This document shows, in pieces, positions 50,421 to 64,000 of a stretch of 64,000 nt of DNA (the first letter of the stretch is position 1; each line of letters opens with the position of its first letter). Position numbers and translations under genes: made by a program. Below the pieces are notes generated by a model. That model ran no database searches. It saw only the letters and a list, made by a program, of their open reading frames with translations, and was not told the origin of the DNA. This stretch comes from Euryodendron excelsum (taxonomy: Eukaryota > Streptophyta > Magnoliopsida > Ericales > Pentaphylacaceae). The stretch spans positions 7,849,501 through 7,913,500 of the forward strand of contig CM065381.1 of the NCBI GenBank assembly GCA_033060915.1, written 5' to 3'.

Positions 50421-50619
50421 AGTTGTTTCCACACGTATTAGGAATGTACAATAGAAGTCATTATATTCCCTTATTTTTGTTAAAAGAAAATGATTTAAGA
50501 ATAAACAAATATTAAATTTATTAGCAAATCTCATAAATGAGAAAGGAGAAGAGGGGAGAAAGAAAAGAGAGATAAAATAAGTATGCGGCAGTAACTTATT
50601 GTCTTTATTCGTATTATAA

Positions 50620-50822
50620 GGGAGTGTTAGGACTTAACTTATTTAGTAACTTATGCCTTATACTTATAACTTTTTTGAAATATATTTGAGTGAGTGGCTT
50701 AAAAAAATAGCTTATATCTAATCACGTTTTTTTCGAAAAAAAACTATTTTTAAAAGTAACTTTTTGAAAATAACTTATAACTTATAGATTATGGTTTATA
50801 AGCCAGTTAGCCAAACACTCCC
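50620..50822. mobile_element. Tourist-like MITE (PIF/Harbinger type)
   Basis: 203 bp. Ends GGGAGTGTTAGGACTTAACT and the inverse ...AGCCAAACACTCCC, flanked by TAA on both sides (50617-50619, 50823-50825). A 3-bp TAA/TTA target duplication and GGG-starting inverted repeats are hallmarks of this superfamily. Interior is AT-rich (CTTATAACTTAT). Confidence 0.8.
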
Positions 50823-51437
50823 TAAGTAACTTTATTTTTTTTAATAAAGACTGTCATTGTAATTTCTTTTACTTTTTTCTTTGTCATCCCTTTTCCCACT
50901 AGAATCTTGCATTTCATATGCTTTCCCTTTCTCCTTCCCAACTAACCCGTTAACCATTTTGTTTATGAGTTTAGATTATTTCTTGGATTTTTATCATAAT
51001 TATTGTTATCTTTGTTATGTGACGAGAGATTATATTTATTACCATCACAATTAATTTATGCAGGAATTTTCAAATCCTTATTTAATGCGCCAAAGAAACC
51101 CAAACACTTAAATTATTTTATAATTGTGTAATATCAACATTAAGTTATTGTGCATTTCATTACACAATTCACCTAACTCTCAAACTCTATTACTTAATGA
51201 TTAATAAAATTACTAGAGTTCATTCTTAAATATTTTTTATACATAGTTTCTCTGACGTGAAGGATTGAATGACAGACAAATGTATACAACAATTTATTTA
51301 TTAGCTTCATAAAGGCACATTGATGGACGTTAAATTAATTTCCAAATGTTTGCCAAATTGCCAGAGCAAGCAGCAAATGTTGTTGTAACGCTGCACCATT
51401 TACATGTCACATGAATGTGCTTCATTCAGATTGTACG

Positions 51438-51461
51438 CATGATATATATATATATATATAT
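51438..51461. repeat. (TA)n microsatellite upstream of the first reductase gene
   Basis: TA run ending about 90 bp before the start codon at 51550; could overlap the core promoter. Confidence 0.8.
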
Positions 51462-51549
51462 ACATGGATATATATGAACAGGTTTGCTCTACTTCTTCTT
51501 CATACATCTGAATCACTGGTCTTGGACATCCCAGAGAAGAAGATTTCCA

Positions 51550-54657
<3,108 letters not shown>

Positions 54658-55089
54658 AAGTCTCGAGCCAATTGGCCATATGAATCTGAGGGCTCCCCAT
54701 AGTTCTTATTCCCTCTTGGCCTTTTCTACTTTCTTAAAAAAAAAGTTTCTGTTGTTGGAGTACTTACAACCTACAAGTTTTTTAGTTGGCATATGCATCT
54801 AATTTGCATAAACTTTATATCTATATTCACACTAATTATTATCCTCCTTCATATTGGTTTTACACAGAATCAGCTGCAGATGGTGGAGAAATTATTTGAG
54901 TGTTGTATCATGCGTTGTTCTTACAAATAAAGAAAAAAAAAAAGTTAAAGAAGAATAATTGGGTAGTGCTTGGAACAACCATGAATGAGCTAAGATGATT
55001 TATCTATAACATGCCTATAAGATCCTAACATTTTCATTGAGATTGTTCAAACAGAGAGCTTCTTCTTCTTCTTCATCACTAAGAATAAT
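54658..55089 (+). other. 3' flank of the intact reductase
   Basis: 3' UTR followed by AT-rich intergenic DNA; nothing else recognised. Confidence 0.5.
54926..54931 (+). terminator. Candidate polyadenylation signal of the reductase gene
   Basis: AATAAA about 270 bp after the stop codon, in T/A-rich sequence. The signal is plausible but plant poly(A) sites are loosely defined. Confidence 0.35.
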
Positions 55090-55740
55090 AGGCGGACCTA
55101 TGCAACAGGGGAGGGGTGTCATGGCACCCCCAAGTTTTGACCTATCATCATCAGATTCTCAGCAAAAGTTTAATCTAAACCTCCAATAATTTAAAACCTT
55201 TCTTAATGTCTTAATTCAATAAAAAAATACTATTTTTGTAGAAAATTTGTACAAAACATCTAACCCTAATAATACAGTGATGTATTTTTGTAATTAAGAG
55301 CAATGTTTCTTGTTTTAAAGTAAAAGGCTATGACTCACCCACATCATTTTCTGCAAAAATTATTATTAATATTATGTTTGGATAGTATTACCCTACAGTA
55401 AAATATTAATTTTTTGCATAATGGACTATGTGTCCTACCTATTTTTCGTGCACATCCTAACATGATAACAATCAGTGGAGTTTTTATTATGCACAATCCG
55501 ATAACCAAATGAAATTGTTTAGAGTGAACAAAATTAGACTTTACAATAAAATGAAAATGATTTTCCCATTGGCTTAAAGTTGGTTCTATTTTTCATGTAA
55601 AACTTTTAGTTTTCTATATGCTTGAACTCAGGAAAGTGAGAAAAAAAAAACTCAAAATATAATAATTATATTCATAGGTGAAAATTTGTGTTTCAACTTT
55701 TTGTCACCCATCGACACAAAATCCTAGTTCCACCTTGCCA
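55090..55740. mobile_element. Non-autonomous TIR element, GGCGGA-ended
   Basis: Left end GGCGGACCTATGCAACAGGGGAGG; right part ...CACAAAATCCTAGTTCCACC is an imperfect inverse. The interior (about 55200-55400: TACTATTTTTGTAGAAAATTTGTA, then GTAATTAAGAGCAATG and TCACCCACATCA) is shared with 58914-59471, so both belong to one family. Confidence 0.55.
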
Positions 55741-55747
55741 AGGAGCT

Positions 55748-56104
55748 TTGTTTGATACTGGTCTCAGTTTCAGTTTCGGTTTCGTTTTTCATATTATTGG
55801 AACCAAAAAATCTAGAGACTGTTTGTTTTTTTGTTCTCGAAAACAAAAAAAATGGGACCATTGAAAATACCATCGTTTTCATATCGTATTTATTTTCGTA
55901 TGAAAATGTTCCAAGAACTTAGAAACATTTTTTTAATGATTCCCAAAACTGGGTGTTTTCTAAAAAATTTCTAAAAACAAGTTTCGGAATCGGCTTATCA
56001 AACCCAGTTTCAACAGAAACGATTTTCAGAACTAATCTATCAAACGTAATTCTATCGAATTTCAAAAAACAAAAATAGAAACTGAAACGATAACCAAATA
56101 GAGT
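55748..56104. mobile_element. MITE, 'TTTCGTTTTC' family
   Basis: Left end TTTGATACTGGTCTCAGTTTC with TTTCGGTTTCGTTTTTC; right end AAAAACAAAAATAGAAACTG and CGATAACCAAATAG, inverted. Same family as 2455-2735 and the elements in the pseudogene at 60288 and 60891. Confidence 0.65.
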
Positions 56105-56114
56105 TAGTTGCTGT

Positions 56115-56213
56115 GGTTCAGTTTGGGAGAGTACAGTAAGAGGGGCCTAAATGTTTTAACAAGTTGGACTCCCTGGGTTTTCCATTGTCCTACCATGTTA
56201 GAGTTCTGGGTAG
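56115..56213 (+). pseudogene. Orphan exon-2 relic of a third reductase copy
   Basis: From GTTTGGGAGAGTAC through AGTTGGACTCC, TCCTACCATGTTAGAG and the former exon end at about 56210, the sequence follows exon 2 of the pseudogene copy (58288-58377) base by base with scattered changes and a small deletion. The donor GGTA has become GGTAG in the same place. The reading frame is lost. Exons 1 and 3-5 of this copy are not found nearby, and MITEs sit on both sides (55748-56104, 56272-56625). Confidence 0.8.
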
Positions 56214-56271
56214 TTAACTACTCATCATTTCAGGCTTTTCACAGTTATTTGTTGTTTTTCATCTCTTTATG

Positions 56272-56625
56272 AAGGGGCCAAGGATCACAAAATTTAGTTT
56301 CGGTGTATCGTTTCAATTAACACAGAAACAGAAATGTTTCAGTAACATTTGAAAAATGTCTCAAAAATATTTTGAAAATTTTTAGAAGTGACAAAGTATT
56401 AATATAGTAAAATACAATTTTTTTAAAATTTTTTTCTCATAAGTATTATACAACATTTAAGAAAATTTTTATTTTTGTATCAATACAATTTATTATTTTG
56501 ATATATTATACTGTGTTTTGGTGCCTTCTGTTATGTTCCGGTGTGTTTCAATGAAAATACCAAAATTTCATTTTACTAGTGTTTCAAAAACATGTCGGCC
56601 GTTTTAATGGAAACAAACTTTACTC
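56272..56625. mobile_element. Degenerate copy of the CAAGGAACAAAATTTTC MITE (inverted)
   Basis: Starts CCAAGGATCACAAAATTT and contains TTTCGGTG, GAAATGTTTCAGTAAC, GTGTTTTGGTGCC and CATGTCGGCCGTTTTAATGG, the reverse-complement order of 24644-25006. Confidence 0.55.
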
Positions 56626-57190
56626 CATCAATGGGGCAAAGATCTCGGCCAGGGTTGCTAGGTGCAGTGATCTCCAACTTGGGGATGGAATCAAGCCAGG
56701 AACTGCTGGTTCCATATCAGGCTTGACTCATGACAGTCCGAACTGTTCCAAGAATTTCCAACAGTCCCAGTAAATCATGAAATGCATTTCATGAGCTCAT
56801 GATATTCAACCATTTCTATGTTCTGTTTTCTGATCAAAGAAAAAAAAATTAACCCTTTTTTTTGGTCTTCGAGCATCATAAGAAATTACAATTAATGAAG
56901 TAATGAGGAAAAAGAAGGAACCCATTTGATCCAAATGTTCAATAGATGAACCAGATATAGTTATCCCTTTTGTATTTGAAGCATTGAACTCTTGTTCTGA
57001 CTGGATTATAAGGCAATTCCTTCCAATATTCTCAGGAAAGTGAGACCAAATTCTCCAACAAAGCAACAAAGATTATTGTTAAGCACTGCCATTTTCAAGT
57101 CACATTGGTTCCCATCTACAAGTCCATTAGCATATGATTTTTGTGAGGGACATGAGAGAGAGGTGGGGTATTAGGAGAGCAGTTCTGAAC

Positions 57191-57476
57191 AGCCTATTTG
57201 GAACTTGGGAGAGGGAAGGAAAGGGAAGAAAAAATTTTAAAATATTTCTCTTCCCTTGTTTAATTCTACGTAGGAGAGGAAGGTAAGGGACAGGGAAGGG
57301 AAAAAAGAGGGAAAACACACACACACACACTCTCTCTCTCTCTCTCTCTTCATTTTTTTTTCATCTTCTTTACAAAATCAAACAGGAAAGGAAACTAATT
57401 ATCCTTCTTTTCTTTTTCCCTTACTTTTTCTTTCCTTTACTTTCCTTCCTGCCCCAAGTTTCAAACAGGATGTAAA
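57191..57476. mobile_element. MITE-like inverted repeat, 'GGAACTTGGGAGAGGG' type
   Basis: Left CCTATTTGGAACTTGGGAG then AG-rich; right CT-rich then GCCCCAAGTTTCAAACAGG, an inverse of the left end. A (CA)n/(CT)n tract sits in the middle at about 57317-57348. Confidence 0.65.
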
Positions 57477-57665
57477 GCTCATCAAGTTGTAAAGAAACAT
57501 CAGTGGACTTCTTGTATTCTTTCTACCACCCTTGTCATCTTCTTCCTTTCCCTTGTCATCTTCTTCCTTTGTATAAACAAATGCTCTGTGGTTGGTGTAT
57601 TACACTTCCCAATGACATTTAACAATTTTCCCCACTTAAAATTGAGAGTGAGAGAGAGGGAGAGA

Positions 57666-57729
57666 GGTCCAGGCTATCCAGCTCTGGGATAAGAGAGAGA
57701 GAGAAAAGGTCCAGGCTATCCAGCTCTGG
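57666..57729 (+). repeat. Direct 22-bp repeat upstream of the pseudogene copy
   Basis: An identical 22-bp block (GGTCCAGGCTATC...CTCTGG) occurs at 57666-57687 and 57708-57729, separated by a GA run. Each is followed or flanked by GGATAAG/TTATCCC (I-box-like). About 150 bp before the start codon. Confidence 0.85.
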
Positions 57730-58692
57730 TTATCCCAAGTAAATGTACCTAGGAGACACCAACAGCTTCATCCATATTGTATGAACAAATTGGCTTTTAT
57801 AGTTCTATTCTGCTTCCACTTCATATATCTAAATCACTGAGCTTTGACATCCCCAAAGTTGAAGATTTTCAAAATGGAAGTGATGAATAAGTACATAACA
57901 ATAAAGACTCAAATAGATGGTAAACCACAACATTCTGACTCTGAGCTGAAGATTGAAGGTCCAACTCTCTCGGTTGAGCCTGGCTCCGACGATGTTATTG
58001 TGAAAACTCTATTCGTATCAATCGATCCTTATCAGATAAACCGCCTGAAGAGTCACAGTTCCTCACAGAAAGCTATCATTTTTTTGGTTGCCACTACTCC
58101 CGGAGAGGTGAGTTGCTACAATATCATACTAATTTTCTTGGGTTAGAGGTTGATTTTCCAATTAGCTCGCAATGCTCGGACTGATTTTTATGTAGACAGG
58201 CTATTGATGCTTATGGCATGGGGAGAGTTGTGGCTTCTGGACACCCTGATTTTAAAGAGGATGATTTGGTGGCTGGAATCATCAGCTGGGGAGAGTATGG
58301 CACTGTGAAAGGGGCTAATATGTTAAGTAAGTTGGATTCCATGGGCTTTCCTCTGTCCTATCATGTTGGAATTTTAGGTAACTTTCCCCCTCCTCATCTG
58401 TTAGAATAGATACATAGAGATTGTTTCTATCGCTAGCTGCTAAAAGAAATCTGAAACCAAAATCATGCAGAACTAGAAAGAATGTCATTCAATGCGTAGT
58501 GATGGTTTAGTAAATTGGTCTACTTCTGAAAGCTACGATGACCTAAAAAAGGATAAAAAAAAGGCACTTCACACCTTTGTGGTGCCGGCTTGCAGGGGCT
58601 CTGATGGCTAAGTTAAAAGGGAGATTGAGCAGAGATAATCTAATTACGTATGGTTTATGTCCTACCTGATCACTTAGCCCATTCTCCTCTTC

Positions 58693-58900
58693 TTTTTTTT
58701 TTTTTTTTTCTTTTGGTACAAAGAAAGGGAAGGCAGCTAGGAACGCTGCCAACCCCCTAGGGCACGGGATTAAACCCCGTCAAGATCGGGAGCAACACAA
58801 TACCCCGCACTGACTAGCTAAGATGGCTCCAACAAAGGCTATGGAGGAGAACCCAAGCTCATTGGCAAAGTTATCCAAGCTCCACCCACTAAACCAATCT
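58693..58900 (-). mobile_element. Retroposon fragment with poly-A tail
   Basis: Poly-T at 58693-58709 on the plus strand, then CTTTTGGTACAAAGAAAGGG and a G+C-rich body containing CACGGGATTAAACCCCGTC. Read on the minus strand it ends in TTTGTACCAAAAG and an A-tail, as plant SINE or LINE 3' ends do. The 5' limit is uncertain. Confidence 0.5.
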
Positions 58901-58913
58901 ATTGTTGGTAGCA

Positions 58914-59471
58914 ATGGCGGATCCAAAAAATTGATCCAGAGGGGGCATCCACTATCGACAACCTAAATTTTTTTTTAATTAACAACATTCACTTGACTTC
59001 TACATATATGTTTAATATACGAAAAATGCTATTTTTGTAACAAATTTGTATAAAAAAACTTTACCAAATGACGTAGTAATGACATTTTTATAATTAAGAG
59101 CAATCATTATAGATGCTTGGTTTTAAACTAAAAGACTTAGATTCAATCACATCACTTTGTACAGAAATCATGTATGAATTTTCTGCACATATAGCATTAC
59201 CCATAATGTATATATGCTTATATATAATATATAAAGGAGTCTTTGAAGAAAAATAACTATTTAAGGATGATATCTACAAATTTTTAGGGAGAAAATTGAG
59301 AAATGTATCTAAAATTGTAATGTAAAAATATAATTTTTAACTATTTAAGAGGTATTTACAAATTTTCAAAGGAACCAAATTGACAAAATAATTCTAAAAC
59401 TAATAGTAAAAATATAACTTTTAAAAGTTGAGGGGGCAAGTGACCCTCTGAGCCTTGAATGGCTCCGCCCT
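58914..59471. mobile_element. Non-autonomous TIR element, GGCGGA-ended
   Basis: About 558 bp. Left GGCGGATCCAAAAAATTGATC then CAGAGGGGGCA; right GTGACCCTCTGAGCC then GAATGGCTCCGCC, an imperfect inverse. Flanks TTGTTGGTA and TTGGTTGGTA resemble each other and may be the target duplication. Interior is shared with 55090-55740. Confidence 0.7.
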
Positions 59472-60092
59472 TGGTTGGTAACCAAAATCAAGAAACTATT
59501 CATATGTTGTTCAATAGAAATAAGGAATGCCAATATTTGATAATTTTGTCATCATCCAATTGTTCTCGAATGGATTGATTCAATGATGTAAAATCGTCCA
59601 ATGTGATAAAAGAATCAATTCAAAAAAAATTCCCCAACGCCAATTTGGAATATGATGGGCCCTTTAGGAGCAGCTTTTCAAATTGCGAATTTTTAGGCTG
59701 TGTTGCAGCTAATCATCGAGTTGGACTTTCGGGAGTATTGCCTACGAGGCCATTCCTTGTACTGGAACGTTGGAGTGGATCATGGGGGGTCCTCATCCTG
59801 GACTGCTAGTTTTGTGCCCGTCTGTCCTGATCCGTTTGGATCTGAGGAAGTCGCTCCACAGATCTGTTCCTTGACTTCAGATTTCAGCTCATCAGGTAGC
59901 AGAGAGTGTAATAAGCTCAAACTATTAGTACTTAAACACATTAATAGCAGAGAGTGCAATAAGCTCAACTGGTCCTTGTTGAGGCCTGGCTTATGTCGTA
60001 ATCAACTGTTCCAAAGTCCAGTGCTCTTATCTAATTATGCATCTGATTGAGGTCTAAAGGTGATGCAAAAATTGTGTGATTTGATATGATGA

Positions 60093-60580
<488 letters not shown>

Positions 60581-60734
60581 AGAACTTTAATCTTTGTTGT
60601 GAATAATTTGAGGTCTGAACCATATGAGGAAGTTTAGTTAGCTTAATTGCCAGGCCATTCATACCCATTAGTTTCGTCACATTATGTCAGCTGGATCGGC
60701 TTTGACTTTTCAGTATTCTTTCAGTACTCTGTAG

Positions 60735-60866
<132 letters not shown>

Positions 60867-60890
60867 TGATTCTCTACTTTATGTTTTAAG

Positions 60891-61440
60891 GAAGTGTTTC
60901 TGGCCTCGAAAGGTTTCATTTTCGTTTTCGTTTTTGTTTCATGTTTCCGGAGCTGAAAATAATGAGAACTTCAGAAATGCCATCGTTCTCATATTATTTC
61001 CATTTTTGTATGAAAATGTTTACAAGCACTTATAAAACTTTTTTTTTTCTAAAACGGGATGTTTTTAGAAAATATTATTGAAAACAGTTTTAAGAACTAG
61101 TTTTCAAACACGGTACGGTTTTCATAAAACTATATATAAAAAAAAAAAGTAACCCAGACCACAACCAAACGAAATTACGGTTTCTGTTTTCTGAAATTCG
61201 ATTTAATTGCATTTAATAGATTGATGTGGTAAGTTGGTTTCGAAACTTGTTTTCGAAATTTTTTTCAAAAACACCACATTTTAAGAATCAATAAAAATGT
61301 ATTTTTTGAGTTTTTGAAACTGTTTTTATTTAAAAATAAATACGATATGAAAATAATAGCGTTTTCAATGATTTTATTTTTTTTATTTTAAAAAATAAGA
61401 AAAACAAGATGTTATCAAATTAACGAAACCCAAACCCAAA
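60891..61440. mobile_element. Two MITE-family copies, head to head, in intron 4 of the pseudogene copy
   Basis: First copy about 60891-61165 (GTTTCATTTTCGTTTTCG..., ATGCCATCGTTCTCATATT). Second about 61180-61440 in inverted orientation (GGTTTCTGTTTTCTG..., AATAATAGCGTTTTCAATG). Boundaries are approximate. Confidence 0.5.
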
Positions 61441-62075
61441 CCGTGCCCAAACGGAGAAGCGCACAAGCCATAATATACAAATCTATTTGTCTTGACAACT
61501 ACTTCCCTCATGTCATTGATATGTATTTCGACAATGTGGGAGCTGAGATGCTGGAACCAGCAGTTGGCAACATGAACACATTTGGCAGAATTGCAGTTTA
61601 TGGGGTAGTCTCAGAATATACAGACGCCGGAAAACCAGCGGCGCCTAACATGCTAGATGTTGTGTACAAAAGAATCACCATCCAAGAATTCTTAGCTGCT
61701 GATCACATGAAAGTGTTTGTGGATTTCGTTTCAACAACGGCCGATCACCTTCGTACCGGCAAAATTCGAGTGCTCGAAGACATTTCTACAGGTATGGAGA
61801 GTATCCCAGCCGCTTTTATAGGACTTTTTTGAGGTGATAATACCTGGAAAAAGATAGTTCAAATCGCAGACGACTGAACTCATTTTCGCAGAGAAATCAT
61901 TGGATTTGAGAATGTTTCTAATACAAATGGCCAAAAATTCTACTGATAACGACTTCCCACAAACATATGGAAAGTTATTTTCGTATCCTTTAAAGGAAGC
62001 CAATTGCAGCCTCTCAGGTGTCAGATGCAATGGTTTGCATGGAAATCTTTATCAAATAACAAACCTGTAGCGAGT

Positions 62076-62218
62076 TCACCCATTAGCACCGCGTCCTAAA
62101 AGCTCGGAGTCAATCTTGTCAAGAACTGCCTCATATCTGCCGAATTTTCTGGCAAAGGAGGCATTGTGTCTAACATTCTCTGATAGTCCGCGACAGTGAG
62201 GAAATGCGGATGTCCTTT
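62076..62218 (-). pseudogene. Fragment of a GT14 (core-2/I-branching type) glycosyltransferase gene
   Basis: Minus strand from 62218 reads KGHPHFLTVADYQRMLDT; after one missing base it continues NASFARKFGRYEAVLDKIDSELLGR and stops at 62076-62078. This is the C-terminal signature of plant GT14 Golgi enzymes (QHPHFLT..D..RM...NAPFARKF....VLDKIDxELL, known family sequence). About 47 codons remain of a protein of about 400 residues. A (GA)n tract at 62260-62282 lies at the broken upstream edge. The rest of the gene is absent. Confidence 0.75.
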
Positions 62219-62259
62219 GGAAAGAATGTTGAGAAAAGGATGTTTCTGACTTTATCTAG

Positions 62260-62282
62260 AGAGAGAGAGAGAGAGAGAGAGA
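62260..62282. repeat. (GA)n microsatellite
   Basis: GA run next to the truncated edge of the GT14 fragment. Confidence 0.95.
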
Positions 62283-63116
62283 ATTTTTGGAGTCAAAACT
62301 AGAGGTGAATCCGATGAATTGATGCCATGAAAAAGAAGAAGAAAAAGAAATATTGTCTTTAGATAAAACAATATATTCCATCCTGATTCGGAGACAAAAA
62401 AAAAACCCAATCTCAAAGCATTTTTCGTAGCCAGTACTCAGCAGCCACCCTATTCGGAGAACTACCAACGCTGCATCAACAACTAGAAAAAAAAAGTTTC
62501 AACCTATTTGAATTATATATCATCAAGCCGAAGTGTTGGGTTTGCAATGAAGGACCAATGGATCATAATTTGGATTGTGGGCCTGGCAATGACTAGTTTG
62601 TTTTTTGCACCAATTATTCAAAAATATTTGTATTGAATTATTCTCTTATACTGTGCTTAAAATTTGAATTTATCAAGCGAAAAACAAAAGAAAATGAAAA
62701 GCTCCGAATAATGTTGGGTTTGCAATGAAAGACCAATCCACCATAATTTGGATTGAACTAGTTTGTTTTTTGCACAAATTATTCAGAAAACTTCTGTATC
62801 AAATAATTCTATTATGCTGTGTTTAGAACCCGAATTATTTTCCAGTAAGTTGCTGGCAAAGATCAACCATTGCTGGTAGGCTCCTGCGATGCCCTCTTTG
62901 TCCTGGATGTTTATTTTCACATCGACGATGGTGCATGGAGACTTGACCTCTAGGGTTTTGGTCTTTCATGTCAAGGTTTTCACAAAGATTTGTTATCTTT
63001 CCCATCTAGACAAAAACAAGAGTTAGTCTTTCAGAGGCCAAACCCAAGTATACCTCTCTCTCTGTAGAGAGAGAGAGAGAGAGAGGGAGGTGTTATGGAC
63101 ATTAGAAAGAAAAGCC
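62283..63116. other. Intergenic, short tandem duplication
   Basis: A block (GTTGGGTTTGCAATGAA.GACCAAT.... CATAATTTGGATTG, then CTAGTTTGTTTTTTGCAC) occurs at 62537-62660 and again at 62713-62830, a direct duplication of about 120 bp with some changes. A GA run lies at 63066-63086. No gene. Confidence 0.6.
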
Positions 63117-63298
63117 AGTTTGAAACTTGGGGTGGGGAGGGAAGGAAAGGGAAAGGAAAGAGAAATTGAGGGAAAGGTATTTTCTTTTTCTTTTTTGGTT
63201 TTGTAAAGAAAATAAAAAGAAAGTGGAAGAAAAGAAGATAGAGATAAAGAGAGTGATTTAAAATTTTTCTTTCCCTCTTCAAGTTCCAAACAAGCTGA
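63117..63298. mobile_element. MITE-like inverted repeat, 'GGAACTTGGGAGAGGG' type
   Basis: Left CAGTTTGAAACTTGGGGTGG then AG-rich; right CCCTCTTCAAGTTCCAAACAAGCTG, the inverse. Same design as 57191-57476. Confidence 0.6.
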
Positions 63299-63507
63299 AC
63301 ATGGAGAGAGAAGAGTAAAAAAAGGTAAAATAAGAGATAGAGAAAGGTGAATACAGGTAGATTAGCCGTGTAAAATTGGCTCAGTTTGAGCAAATATTAT
63401 CCACAAATGACTCCAAAAAACTGCTTTGACTGGCCACAAAATTTGTGGTTTGCAGAACGACACAAAGCGTGCTCATCCTTGCTACAACGAGTGCGTTCAT
63501 GGGCAGG

Positions 63508-63958
63508 ACTCTTATTATTTTCTCCTCTTTTTCCTCTCTTTCCGAAAGTTATTAACATTGGCATTTGACTTGGTCGGTAGATCACATAGTGTCTAATTAT
63601 AAGCTCTACACTAAATTTAAAAGGGAATAACAATCTAGTGGTTGAAGTGTAATTAAAAGTAATAATGAGCATACCATGTTTTACTACAAATAGAAAAAAT
63701 TTCAATAAGAGAAAAAAAATCAAGATTTGTAATTAAAAATAATAGTGAGGATATGATGTTTTATTATAAATAGAAAAGAGATGTAGAAGAGAAGGAATAA
63801 AAAAAACAAAGAGAAGAAACAAAAGAACCACGTTAAAGACTAAGAACAAGGTTCTGAGTTCTGACTCGGATTCCAATCAATATTTCCATATATATTAAGG
63901 TTTGTTCACGTTTATTGATTTCTTTTCCCCATTGTTCATTTGATTACAACTATGAAAA
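63508..63958 (+). repeat. Right copy of the direct repeat that brackets the reductase cluster
   Basis: Homologous in order and orientation to 49666-50170, including both GTAATTAAAA.TAATA boxes and the TTCTGACTCGGATTCCAATC block. In the left unit the next gene begins about 1.4 kb further on, which here falls outside the window. Confidence 0.85.
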
Positions 63959-64000
63959 GGCAATGATGTCAAAGTATCACATGTTCAATTGGCATATATG

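Noticed and set aside
51484..51549. Upstream ATG at 51484 as start of the intact reductase
   Set aside because: It adds 22 residues not found in the family; the ATG at 51550 aligns with the start of the neighbour copy at 57874.

Overview
The window is nuclear DNA of a flowering plant, most likely a woody eudicot. It is AT-rich, its genes carry many introns with GT-AG borders, and the introns hold plant-type Copia, LINE and MITE relics. There is no operon, CRISPR array, rRNA or tRNA gene that I can see.

Two thirds of the window (about 1-47.7 kb, minus strand) is one gene, NUP205, an inner-ring scaffold nucleoporin (Nup192/Nup205 family). I placed 42 consecutive exons whose phases all fit. They encode the start codon and 1,778 residues; the last roughly 100 residues must lie left of base 1. 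Exons are small (56-228 bp). Introns reach 5 kb and carry LINE 3' ends (mostly in the same orientation as the gene), a Copia relic in intron 26 with two further elements nested inside it, hAT-type elements with readable 8-bp target duplications, and many microsatellites. A short 5' region at 47.7-48.0 kb has a telo-box and an E2F-like site.

From 47.9 to 51.5 kb lies repeat-rich intergenic DNA. A tandem cluster of NADPH-dependent alkenal double-bond reductase genes (medium-chain reductase superfamily, 2-alkenal reductase/DBR type) follows on the plus strand. The first copy (51,550-54,657, five exons, 346 residues) looks intact. A second copy (57,874-61,877) has the same exon plan but has lost two splice acceptors, gained one base and gained a premature stop, so I call it a decaying pseudogene. 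Between them at about 56.1 kb is an orphan exon-2 relic of a third copy. The cluster is bracketed by a direct repeat (49.67-50.17 kb and 63.51-63.96 kb), as expected of a tandem duplication unit of about 13.8 kb.

At 62.08-62.22 kb (minus) there is a frameshifted fragment of a GT14 (core-2/I-branching type) glycosyltransferase. NUP205 is a housekeeping gene of nuclear transport and the reductases belong to detoxification or specialised metabolism. I see no functional link between them; they are simply neighbours.
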